Assembly (NCBI RefSeq): GCF_000189635.1
Contig: NW_002476417.1
Coordinates: 62,001-126,000 of the forward strand
Direction: 5' to 3'
Origin: Tetrahymena thermophila SB210
Lineage: Eukaryota > Ciliophora > Oligohymenophorea > Hymenostomatida > Tetrahymenidae
Length of the DNA stretch: 64,000 nt
Numbering within the stretch: position 1 is the stretch's first letter; the number at the start of each line of letters is the position of its first letter. Shown here piece by piece: positions 12,537-24,120 of this stretch. The translations under genes and the position numbers were made by a program. The notes under the pieces are model-generated. The model made no database searches. It saw only the letters and a program-made list of their open reading frames with translations, and was not told where the DNA came from.

Positions 12537-13551
12537 TCAATCAAAATAGGGGACACGTTTCCACCATTCTCTATCATAGGGATCAATGAGTCTAAAATTT
12601 TTATTCAATCCTTTTAGTTTAGCAATATCGGCTTCATCCAATGAAAAATCGGTACTTTCAATATTTTCTCTCAATCTTTCTAAGTTCTGTGTTTTAGGAA
12701 TTACTGAAACACCTAAGCTTAAAAGGAACTAAAGCATAATTTAACATACAGACTTTTTATATTTTGTAGATAGTTCAGTCAGTAAAGCATCATTATCTGT
12801 ATTCTAACACCTTGCTAAATTAAAAAATAAATTCTATTTTAATAATATTTATAAATTTAATAAATATTACCTAAAGGACAATAAGCTGTTACGTGCAAGT
12901 TTAATTTCTTACAAAATTCAAGTAAACGTGGTTATTAGCAGTAAACATTAACTTCTATCTAATTAACAACAGGTTTTATCTTGCAATACGAATATAAATC
13001 TAGTAGCATTTACACATTAAAATTAGAAATACCTATATTTCTAATTAAACCTTTTTAAACAAGCTCTTCAAATTCTGCCCATACTTAGAAAACAGGTTTG
13101 TGTGTTAGCTCAAATTAATCTGTTGGAGGAGAAGAGGCATAATGCAAAAGGTACAAATCAATGTAATTTGTTTAAAGATTTTGTAGAGATTAACGAACTT
13201 AATCTTCAACCTTTGTATTCTTATTACTAAACAGTTTTGTTACTAAAAATAAATCCTCTCTCTTATACTTTCCTTCTTTGTATATTTCTTAAAGAGCATC
13301 GCCTATTTATTTTTCATTTTCATACATGATAGCTGTGTCTATGTGTCTGTAACCTAAATCTAGTGCAGTTCTCAAAAATGTTACCATTTCTTCCTTACTA
13401 ACCACTTTATATGTTCCTAGTCTATTTTTTTTACATATTTAAATTTAAATCAAGTTATTTTTCATTTGAAATTTGTCTAATTTATTAATTACCCAAATAC
13501 AGGCAATTTACTCCCATTGCAAAGTTCTGTTGTTTTGAATCTATTATCCAT
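12537..13551 (-). CDS. Aldo-keto reductase
   Basis: Three exons on the minus strand (13493-13551, 12871-13421, 12537-12814) join in phase to 295 aa and end in TGA. The fold is a complete AKR: N-terminal LPVFGLGTYK, catalytic Asp48 and Tyr53 (YRHIDTAIMYENE), Lys82 (LVTK) and His113 (LLHYA), the GISNF motif, NQIEV, AYCPL, and the cofactor segment VIPKTQN near the C-terminus. Such enzymes reduce aldehydes/ketones with NADPH in the cytosol. Length matches the family (290-320). Introns of 71 and 56 bp have GT/AG ends. The substrate cannot be told from sequence. The gene is convergent with the kinase gene. Confidence 0.92.
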
Positions 13552-14696
13552 TTTAATTGTTTCTTGATTTAATTCTTTTTGAAGATTTAATTATTTTAAT
13601 ATATTTGGATACTAATTATTGCTAATATTTATTAAATATCCAAAAAATTTTAGAAAAGAATTTTTTTATTGAAAAGTGTAAACAAATTAAGTAGCATAAA
13701 GTAAAAATATGTGAAAAACTAGATTTTTATAAGTTGTAAAAGAAAAGCATTTTTATAAAATATCAATTTTATAATATATTTAGTATTTAATCGAATTTTC
13801 TAAAGTAAATTATAAATTAATTAAAACCAACTTTTGTTAAAAAAAAATTGCGGGAATAAATTTTAAATCTGATGTAATATGAACCGATTAACAGCAAGTT
13901 TTAATTAAATTGAAAAATTCGCCATATTATTACGATTAATTAATTGATTTTTGCTTTAAAATAAATAAATAAATTTTACTTTTTTAGAAAGCATTTAAAA
14001 ATGTATCTTTATTACTTAGTATTTCATAATTATCTTTTACTAAATTTTGCAATTCTATAACAGAAAGTTAATTTTTATCATTAGCTTTTACTTTTAAATT
14101 TTAGATTTAAAAAATTTGTAGAGTTAAGGCATGCAATCATTTGCTTATGAATTCTTATATTAAATATCATTCATTTTTGCTTTATTTTGATTGACTTTAT
14201 ATTTATTTATTTATTAGATGCTTTGTATTCATTTTCATATATAATTTTTCTCTTTTATTTTATACATTAAAACTATAAGAAATACATTATGTAAAAAATT
14301 AATACTTTATTCATATTTCATTCTATTTGCCCAAAAAACAAAACAAACATCAAACAAATATATCAAAAATATTAAATAACAAACTAGCATTTTCAGACAT
14401 ATTTTTTTATCCTAATTCTATTATATCTCTTGCTTTAAATAAATAAAAAAAATAACTCAAACAATAGCTAACATAAGTTTAACACGATAATTTAAACCGT
14501 AATCATACTCGTCTTGGTTTATAAAACATCATTTTTTAAAGCATACCCAAATAATTTGACTAATAAATTAAAATTTTAATCAAAATCATATTGGAATTTT
14601 TTAGGAAATAATTGGCTTAGCTTCTTGAATTTTGTTAAGGAAGGGATTGTATATTGACTGTTGATTTGTGGAAATAGCTCTACTTTAATGTAATCT
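13552..14696. other. AT-rich intergenic region
   Basis: Divergent promoter region between the aldo-keto reductase (-) and the Q/N-rich gene (+). I see nothing recognisable beyond A/T tracts. The slightly G-richer 14600-14696 may be the 5' leader of the plus-strand gene. Confidence 0.5.
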
Positions 14697-17351
14697 ATGG
14701 ACAAACTTTAGAATGAATCAAATGAGGATTTTTATAAAGATATACGATCTGTAATTGAAGATATACGTGTAAATTTTCTGTTTATGACAAAAGAAGTTTT
14801 AATGAAAACAAATAGATTTATCAACAAACAAATTATAGACTCAATAAAAAATTATTTCTTTGAGAATCAGATTGGAACGTTACTGAAACCAAAGATGGAG
14901 AAAGACTCTCTAAAAAAAGTAAAAAGTGAGATTGAAGATAATATAAAATGTGATCCTGAAAATAGGTATTAAGATCCTGAAATACCCAAATATATGATCT
15001 TTATGAATGCATATGTAGATTAAATTGAAAAATATTCTCTTCACTAAGACTATTTAAATCTCTTATATGATTTAATTTTAAGTGATAACCAGAGTAAGGG
15101 TTTCTCTGATGACTGGATGACACTTATAAGGAAAAAAATAACAGCTGTACTTCTTCTAGGGCATTTTTAGAGTTCTAATAGATAAAATTTAAAGAATATA
15201 TTTGACTTATGGGCAAATGTATATCCAAATTAACAGCTAAACAAAGTAAAGAAGAATTTTAAAAACTCCAAATAATGTGCAAATAAGATCGCTAACGAAG
15301 AAAATTTGAAGCAGCTATCTTCATCAGACTCTGATAGCAGTGAAACAGAGGATTAAGAAGTAGTGAAACTATAAATTAAAGAATCAAAGCAAAGGCAATC
15401 ATAAAATATAAAAAATTCAAAAGCCAAAAAATAATTCTAATAGCCTTCAATCTAAGAAGCTTAAGATTTGGATATCTCACAATTAAAATATTCTGAACAA
15501 GATATTTTAGAAATATCAAATTAAAAAAATGAAGAAACAAAAACCGAAATATCGAAAGAGGAAAAGTAAATAAATAATAGAAAAACAAAGTAGTAAAGTA
15601 AAACTTCTACAATAAAGAATATTAAATAAGAAAAAAAATAAGAGTAGTAATTGTAGTCTACTAAATAAAAAAGAAAATAAGATATTATATCTGACTAGAA
15701 TCAATATGAATATAATTAAAATGAATGCGACGAAACAAGCTACTCTCCTTTGATGTAAGGAGCGCAAGCAGAAATATATATAGCAGAAACACAATTTATT
15801 CTTGATCATGAGGAAGACGATGAAGAAGAAGAGGATGAAGATGACGACGATGATGGCGAAGAAACTAATCCATAAAATTATTATAGACATGTTAGCATAA
15901 TTAAAGCAAAGCCAAAAATAAAATAGCAAACTTTGCAGAAAAGTAATTTTCCAAAAAAAATAGCAAAGCAAATAAAAACTCAAAAATTATTAAAATAGAA
16001 ATAAAAAAAATAAATTTAAGTTAAAAAAGAAAAAAGTATTGCATTAGATTAACTAAAATAGAACTGTAATTAGAATACCTTTAACGATGAAAAGACAACT
16101 TCTATAAGTTAATATTCAATTTAAACGCACCAGAACTACGAAAGATCTCAATAGTTCGCGGAATAAGAGTGCTAATGTATTTAATAAGAGTAATAGAACA
16201 ACTCGGAAAAGAGCTTACATAATGAAAACACAGCTATGTTAATTGATGACTAAAATGGATATTTTAAATAATATAATTATTCTCTTTTATCTTCATAAAT
16301 GAATGACCAAAAAATAAATAGCTAGTATTACAACTGTTATAGCTATCCAGACTAATAATAAATTTTATTTAATATGAATGGATAAAATTAGCATGTTTAA
16401 AATAATACTTAACAAACAATAAATTTGCAACAAACAATTGAAACTAATATGAAAAACGAATAAAATAATTAATTACTATATAATAATAAAACTACCACCT
16501 ATACTAATTAGCTGCTCTAAAATCAAAATAATTAACATTTTAATAATCTTAATAACAATATTGGTTATTATTAGAACTAAAATAATCACCTAAACAATTA
16601 AGAAACTAATTAAGAAATTGAATTATAATCAAATTATTTTAATTGTTTTAATTAAAATAATAGAAACTTTTTTTAAAATCATCATTATAAATAGCAGAAT
16701 TCTTTCATTCTCAACCATGATTTAGCACAAAGAGAAGAATCTTAGGAAATAATGGTTAAGCCATAATAATCCTCTCCTATACACTTTTCTGATTAAGACA
16801 CTGTTCAAAATAAAAATTATCATCATGAAGCATGTAGCCAAGAGTATTAAGATTACTTAAATTTTGATCATGAAATTTAAAATTAAAATATTTGCTTTTC
16901 GGTTTGTGATTTCAATGCTTATGATAGCTATAAGAATTTTTATAAGGAGTAGGACTATTCACAAGACTTGAAAATGGAAATACAGAAGTGTTCACCCCAT
17001 AATGTATTTAACAATTAATATAATTTATAAGAAGAGTAGCAATAATTGAATTAATAGAACAATTAAATATAGCTTGAAATCCAATCAAATAATATCAAAG
17101 AAATTCATGAATATGAAAAATAGTTTGATATCAATAATTAATCTTCTCAAAATAATAAAAAATCTAAAAAAATTTGGAAGAATCAGTCTTCGAGAATGGA
17201 AGATAAGACAGAGATAACTATTTCTTAAGATCAATAACAAAATGATGAAATAGAAGACTATGTTTCCAATAAAAGCTCTAATGATGATGTATATAAAGAG
17301 ACAATTTCTGTAGATGATTAAGAAGATGATTTGCTCACTCAGTCATTTTGA
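14697..17351 (+). CDS. Large Q/N-rich protein with possible CTD-interaction-like N-terminal domain
   Basis: A single uninterrupted frame of 885 codons under the ciliate code (884 aa), no intron. Residues 1-190 are ordered-looking and helical: FYKDIRSVIEDIR, then KYMIFMNAYVDQIEKY, and RQNLKNIFDLWANVYP followed by QQLNKVKKN. Their order and spacing resemble the eight-helix CID fold (Pcf11/RPRD type), where the last helix carries a similar L-x2-W-x3-(F/Y)P motif. This is a resemblance by eye, not a proven domain. Residues about 200-230 are Ser/Asp/Glu-rich, about 370-390 form an acidic run (EEDDEEEEDEDDDDDG), and the rest is Gln/Asn/Tyr-rich and prion-like, with an acidic C-terminus. If the CID reading is right, the protein would bind the RNA polymerase II tail. 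Otherwise function is unknown. Confidence 0.8.
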
Positions 17352-18182
17352 AATCTAGCTAAATATCATGGGAACTTGCTAAATTACAATATATTATAAT
17401 AAATTATATAAAAACTATTTAATGCACTATTATTATTAATATACATAAATTTATACTTATCAATATTTAATGCAGATTAATTAAAATTATTTCTTCTCTC
17501 CCTTAACTTTTACTTTTGATATTAAACATATGTCTAAATTATTTTTATCTCTTTATTCTCTCTGCTTATGAAAAAGGTTTCTAATACTTAATAATTAAGA
17601 TAAGCTAATTTGATCAAATATTGCTGATATACTTTTAAAATAGATAAATTAAATATTGAATGAGTACTTTTATGAAAATATTCTTATCATAATTGAGCAG
17701 AAAAAAAAAAGGAGATCGGCAAAGCTCTAGTTTTGAGATATAATCTTCAAATTTGAGGTTTATATATGTTATTTGTTTTGTCTATATTACAAAAATGTAA
17801 TTATTTTTAGTTAGATATTTTTACAAGAAGAGTAGACAGTCTGTCTATACTAAACTTTTGTGAAATAATTTAAATTTTTTAGCAAATATTTTATGATAAA
17901 ATTATTTGCAGATGATTTATTTTATATAAACAAAATAATATCTCATTAATTTTACATTTTTATAAAATTCTCTCTTCTACTTTTACGTTTTACTTTTAGA
18001 ACTATTGAGAAATCACTATTCTTAATTTTTTTGAGAAAATAGAAACTAAAAACTTGAGATAAAAGTGTTTTTTTTCCTTTTATTATTTATTTTATTGAAA
18101 AAATTTATAAATGAATAATAAATAAAAATTAATTAACTTTTAAAAAATTGGGGAACTTATTAATAAAAACTAAATTGGTAAA
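17352..18182. other. AT-rich intergenic region
   Basis: 3' flank of the Q/N-rich gene and upstream region of the small gene at 18183. I see no coding frame or structured element. Confidence 0.5.
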
Positions 18183-18665
18183 ATGATCAAAGTTGTTTTT
18201 GGTGAAAAATGTTATAATTTAAAAAAGTAAAATTTTATTTATGGTTATGCATTTATGATAAACAGTGTTAATCTCAATGAAATAAGTAATTAAGATTTAA
18301 AATCCCTAATAGAATACACTGTAGTATAACAAAAACTTCTTTGCTACGAATTTGATAATACCAAAGTATGTTAAATTTTCAAAATTTCCTCCAAAGATTT
18401 TAAAGATAAGACAATAACTTCTTCTTTATAGTACGAAGACTCTAATAAGGATGTCTTATTAACAGTTGCTAGAGATCTAAGAGAACAAAATCAGTCTTTA
18501 TTAAATTGGTTAAATAAACAAGAGAAAGATACTCAATGCAAAATACTCAACATACTCTAAACGAATATTAATAGCCTTGACAAGAAGTATGGAGAAACTC
18601 TAAAAATTACTTTTTAAAAAATAATTAAAGAGCGAAAATCAATGCCTTAACAACAATCATAATGA
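18183..18665 (+). CDS. Small hypothetical protein (160 aa)
   Basis: One open frame of 161 codons from ATG to TGA with in-frame TAA/TAG read as Gln. Composition is protein-like: mixed hydrophobic/charged residues, not the Asn/Ile/Lys/Phe pattern of random AT-rich frames. The N-terminus starts MIKVVFGEKCYNL. The middle (about 60-125) has amphipathic helix character (LLTVARDLREQNQSLLNWL), and the C-terminus is basic and Gln-rich. I see no signal peptide, membrane segment or known motif. A second Met at residue 25 is an alternative start. It is convergent with the CFAP97-type gene. I do not recognise the family. Confidence 0.55.
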
Positions 18666-19172
18666 AAAAAAATATCTTAAAAAATTCAAAAAACTAATAA
18701 TCAAAATACAATATATATAACTTTGTATTACTACACTCTTAAAAAATTAACAAATTAAATAATTGATAATATGAAAAAAAATTAACTAACAAAATTTTAC
18801 TCATAATAATCAATAAATCATAAAAATAAATAAATAAAAAATAGTTATTACTTTACTTAATTTAATAAATATAAAATAATATTATTATTATTTACAAAGT
18901 AAATTTCATATCCTCCCTCAATTGTATTATTTCCTTTCTTTATTTAACAAAACTTGATTTAACTTATTAGCTTTTTTATTTTTTTTATCTAAATATATTG
19001 ACTGTAATAGATGAATTAAAGAAACTTAATTAAGAATATATAAAGTCAGAAAAGATATTGATTATTAATTTATTTATTAATTAAAATAAATATAAAAATT
19101 TGTTATATTCTCAACTCCACTTCTTTGTTTATTAAGCATTTCTTTTATTTTTTAATTTATTTTATTAATATT
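18666..19172. other. AT-rich intergenic region (convergent 3' ends)
   Basis: About 500 bp between two convergent genes. I see nothing in it other than A/T tracts. Confidence 0.5.
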
Positions 19173-21371
19173 TCAAATATCAATTTCCTCTTCTTGCAGA
19201 GTAAAATTTTCTCTAATGTATTAATTATTATTTTACAAATAGCCATTATTATTTTAATATTCTATATTTGAGCTATGATAATCTTCTTCTAATTCTGCCT
19301 CCTCTTCTTCTTCCTCTTCTTCATCTTCATCATTTTCATATTATTCATTCTATTATTCATCTTCAAAAACGTATTTATCTGGTGAATTATCTTCAAACTC
19401 ATTTCTTCTTGATTGATGAGAATTTTGGGGCAATTTATTTTATTTAGACACTGATTATCCTTTTGATTTAAAGGCAGAATTATCTTTAAAGTAATCATTT
19501 TCTTCTTCCTTCACACTTCTCATATTTTATGCATATTATAACTAGTCATTAACACTTTCCTAATTATCCTCATCAAAATTTTCATGAATATCTTCATTTG
19601 TATTTCTATATTAGCAGCTATTGTTATCCAATCCGTTTTAAAATTATTATGAACCACGAGGAATGCTTTCTTGTATACTTTTACTGTTATTTGAAAAATT
19701 ACTATTTTGCTAATTTAAGTTATTTTCTCCATTTAGATTTTATTATTTTAAATTATTTTTGCTGCTTCCCTATCTTTGCTAAGTCCTTGAACTTTAATTC
19801 TAAGAATTAGAATTTTATTTTATCTGGTCTTGGCTGATCTTAGATTCATCAAAGTTAGCTTATTCAATATTTTACTAATTACTCTATGAAGTAACTGAGT
19901 TTGCTCCATTGTTATGAACAGGCTCGAATTCCCCATTACTTTTATTTGCACTATTTTATTAAGCATTTTCCCTAGATTTTTTTGTTCCAATCAAAAAAAG
20001 CTGGTTGTTTGCATGTCTAAGTCTCAAAACTAAGCTGTCAAGGTTATTGTCGCATTCTTCTCTTAAGAAAGTAAGAGCCTCTTCTGAAGGAATTTCTATA
20101 ATTTTAGTTTCCTCTCCTTCTATTTCATCTGCTACAATCATCATTTTTCCATCAAACATGTAAATTTCTACATCAAAGTGGATATTTCCTATAACTTTTA
20201 CCTGTTTATAAAGACGAATCTTCTCTTTTCTTTGATTATAATTGTTGCTTAAGCTTCTTTTAGATACTTGTGCACTTTCACCTCTCCTTGGTTAACTAAT
20301 TCTAAAATTAGAATTTAAGCTACCATTTAAGCTAGTATTAACGTTTTAGTTAGAGTAACTACTATTCTATTATCCATAAAGATGATTATTGTCTTGCTAG
20401 CTTTAATTGAGTTTCACAGATTTCCTTTTTATAGGGTTTAATGAGTTATTTCTAGAATGAGAAAAACTTTAATTATTTGTAAGAGCATTATCAGAAGAAG
20501 TAGGAGTGCCTCCATAATAAGATGACTGCTTTGGCGTTTTAGAGTAGCTAATAGTAATTTAAAAAGATGCTTAAATATAGTATTTATAATTTGTATGATT
20601 TATTTGCTTGCTTAATGGACTAAAATATTAAATGTTTCTTTATTTATTTTATTTGCCTATAAATATCAACACAGTTCTAAAGAAATTATTTACCCTGTTA
20701 TTGTATTAATGAAGCTCTTAGTATTTGCCCATTATTATTCATACTATGCAACATCATAATTAGATCTTTTTTCTTATAAGCGTCTGAGTAAAAACTAATT
20801 TTCTTCAGCAATTTATACCAATTTTTTCTTTCTAACTGTTTAATTTAAGCTCTTCGGTGACATGACACGCTTCATGGACATTGTCAATTACTTTTTTAAA
20901 ATAAAATTATTTGATAAATTAAAAGCAAGAAAAAGATATTAATAATTATTGAAATATTTCAATAAATTGTGTTAAATTAGAATTATTTTAATTCTTTCTT
21001 AAAAGTTAATTTAATATGCATCAAAAAATTATTTTTTCTCTTTAACAATAAAAAAGCTATTTAGTAGTTAATAATTGTATAGAGATGTATTATATCAACT
21101 CTAAGCATTTTGTTTGAGTAAAGCTTCTTACCTTATTTTGCATGATATTTGTGATCTTTTCTAAAAGTATTCTATTCTCTCTTTCGATTTCTGTGTGCTT
21201 TGTTTCTTGAAGCTATTCCTTTTTTTTCTTATTTATCTCATAACTGAATGGTGATTTGGCTCTAAAATTAGATTTAATCTCCCTCAACTTTTTAAGATGA
21301 ATTTCTTAATTTCTTTCTATCGATTTATTATAGAGAATTCTATTCCCCATTAATACATTTCTCTAGTTCAT
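19173..21371 (-). CDS. CFAP97/Hemingway-type protein with acidic C-terminus
   Basis: Exons 21132-21371, 20694-20835 and 19173-20656 join in phase to 621 aa (introns 296 and 37 bp). Residues about 40-80 carry the Hemingway/CFAP97 signature: a Lys-rich helix followed by TEIERENRILLEKITNIM, next to a conserved region with KNWYKL. The family is tied to cilia (axonemal or ciliary-base proteins). After a Ser/Asn/Gln linker, residues about 300-385 form a compact ordered segment (IRLYKQVKVIGNIHFDVEIY through DSLVLRLRHANNQLFLIG) that I do not recognise; it looks like a small beta-rich domain. The C-terminus is strongly acidic, with a poly-Glu/Asp run near 570-590. Exon 3 could instead start at a nearby AG, changing a few residues. 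Start: first of two in-frame Mets, 8 codons apart. Confidence 0.72.
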
Positions 21372-22270
21372 CCCTAATAATAACTTTGCAGTTACAAGTC
21401 TAAGTTAAATCTATTTCCTAATGGATTTTATTTCTACAAAATATAATATTTTAGAAATACAATTTTCTATTCAATCTTTATTTTTTTCTTATACAGAAAG
21501 AAATTTTTATTATTCAACTGTAAATCAAACTTATTAATTTGTTAATAATTACAAACAACTCCTTAATATTTTATTAAAAGCAATTTTTTTTTTCAATCTT
21601 AAAGATATATTCAATTCCAATCAATTATTTGTTATAATTTTGATTTAGGATTTGTATGGTTTTTATAATTACTAATTAATCGTTAAAGTAATTATTCTTT
21701 TTTCTTAATACTTGTTTAATGACATATATATATATATATTTATTACAAAAAATTATATTACTATATACATAAATGCATTATTTAAATATATCTTTTTTGA
21801 AAAGATTTTAAAATATATTTTGTTTGGTAGAAGCAACATTATTTTGTAATAATTGTCAAAAATAAATTTTAATTATCCTATTAATTATTTTAACTAAAAA
21901 TAACAATTTCTTTTATCAATAATAAATATATTGTTTTAATAGTATTTTTTTAAATTATTTTTTAGCAAAATGTTTTATTATGCAATCAAATATTTGGCTG
22001 AATAGCTTGCTTCATAAATATAATAAAATAAAAAAAATGATTATTAACTTTATAACTTACTTAATAATTAACTTATATATTAATATTTAATATTATTTAA
22101 ATTTCAAAGTATCTACGTGTGTAAGATTTATATAATATTGAATTAATAGTTTTTATTAAAGAACAAAATATGTACTCAAAATTTTAACTATTTTAAATTT
22201 TAATATTTGTAGCATTTTAAATTATTTTTTAAATCGGGATAACTAATTTTATTATCATTTTTGTTAATAA
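21372..22270. other. AT-rich intergenic region
   Basis: Upstream region of the CFAP97-type gene and 3' flank of TMEM230. It contains a short (AT)n run at about 21724-21741. I see nothing else. Confidence 0.5.
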
Positions 22271-22748
22271 TCAATCATCTATTTATGTAAGCATATCATA
22301 AGAATAGTCTGGAGAACCCATTACAACTCTTACTATAATATGTAAGTGATAGAGACCAGGAATCAAGACTAAAGTTAAATTTGTCTAAATAAATATTGAA
22401 TTATTAAAATTAAAATTACGCATAGCAGCAAGCAAGAAATATAAGAAGGAATTCCAGTAATCATCTAAATGAAGGTTATGAAAGCCTGTAGTAACTAATA
22501 AAAATCCAGCAAAAGTTAAAAACAAACTCTATTTTAATTTATTTAATCATTATTTAAATAAAACTATTTTTAAATCTTACTAAAAAAACAGTTTTCCAAG
22601 GAGTTTTAGGTAGCCTTCTTAAAGGAGGAGGAGATTCACTTCTGACTTCTCTTTTTTTTGCCTAACTTTTCTGAGTACTGCTTCTTAAAGAAGAGTTCTC
22701 GCTTGTTTAAAAAGAATCAAAATTAGTTGATTGTTGTGAGATATTCAT
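22271..22748 (-). CDS. TMEM230: TMEM230-family membrane protein
   Basis: Exons 22581-22748, 22420-22528 and 22271-22368 join in phase to 124 aa, close to the roughly 120 aa typical of the family. After a Ser-rich cytosolic N-terminus, residues 45-55 read RRLPKTPWKTV, then two hydrophobic segments (about 57-72 and 80-95). The C-terminus is LLIPGLYHLHIIVRVV followed by GSPDYSYDMLTQIDD. The PG-(F/L)-YHL and G-x-P/R-x-YSYDD/M tail is the hallmark of TMEM230. The second intron (51 bp) had to be removed to restore the PG-YHL helix; unspliced, the frame stays open but adds 17 residues inside the membrane helix. In animals the protein sits on vesicles of the secretory/endosomal pathway. The same role here is inference. 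Confidence 0.88.
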
Positions 22749-24120
22749 TTGTTTATTTATTTTTTTGAATACTAATAAAATATAAAAATTAAAAATTTTT
22801 TATTTAAAAATTTAAAAAAACAATTAAAAGGAAAATTTAAATTGCTTTGAAGAAAATTTCACAAACTAAAAAAAAATAAGCATTATATTGGTAATTAATT
22901 ATACTCATAATTTATTTTTTCTATTTTCTTTATTTTTTAATTAATTAATTTTATTTATATTTATTTTCTTTAATTATTTTCTTCATTCTTTCTTTCTTTG
23001 TTTTATTTTATTTTTATTTTATTGTAGTTATTTACTTTTCTTTTTTGTTTTTTGCTTTTTTCTCCTCTGTAAATTTATTTTAAATATCTTTTTTAAAATC
23101 TATTTTTCTATCATGCTGTCAATTCGCTTCAATCAATTTCTTTATAATAATATTTTGTTTAATTAAAAATACATAAATTATATATTTTAAATGGAAAAAG
23201 AATCGAAGATATCATATTCCATTTTGTCTAATAAGCAATCTCTCATTTCTTTCTCAAAAGTTAATAAACTTAATTGCAATTTTTTTTAGTGGGTTAAATG
23301 GTGGGTTTAGGATAGATTATCGGTTTTTTATCTGGATTTAAAAATTTTATTGCAACTTAAGTTCTTATATTTTAGAGAAGCGCATTTTTATTTGCTTTGA
23401 AAATCAAGATTGTCTCATTAAACAAAAAAAACTAATTATCTTCAAGTAAGAAATTTTCTTTTATTTGTTATTTGTTTTTTTATTTTTTAAATTAAAAAAA
23501 AATATAAGACAATATGTTTTTTACAGATAAGAATCTTTCTAAAATTAATTAATTTTACTAAGTAGCTTTGATGTCATTTAATAAGAAGATAATCAAATTT
23601 ATTTTGTGGGAAATTAAACGATTTAATTGAAAAATATTTAATTTTTAAAATAAATAAATTATTCTATTTTTAACAATATTAAAACAAAACTTGTTTCAAA
23701 TATTATAAAAAATTAATTCATCTTATTCAAAAATGAAAAAAATGATAATTCAAATTTTTTTATCTTTAATTAAAAAAAATATTATTTTTTTTATTATTTG
23801 ATTTTGAATAAATTAATTTTGAAATTTAAAGTTTTAAATAAAAATAAATTTAATTTAATATTTTATGCTAAAAAGATGAAGCTAATTCACAAATAAAGCA
23901 GAATATTCAATAAATAAATGATAAATGTATGGCAAATATTGTAAAATAAGAATGATATATAGATAGGTTTTGAAGGGTAAAAAAAGTCGGGGTTAGTATT
24001 AATTAAAGGAAAGATAAAGGGAGAAAATTAATTTAGTTTTATTCGGAAAAAGACCTTTTTATATAATAAACAAAAAAAGATTAAATTAATAACAAAGATA
24101 AAGTATAAAAATCAATAAAA
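22749..24120. other. AT-rich intergenic region, divergent promoters
   Basis: Separates TMEM230 (-) from the ribosomal protein gene (+). It is extremely AT-rich with long T tracts. The last 150 bp before 24121, slightly G/A-richer, are the likely RPS15 promoter and leader. No specific element can be named. Confidence 0.5.
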
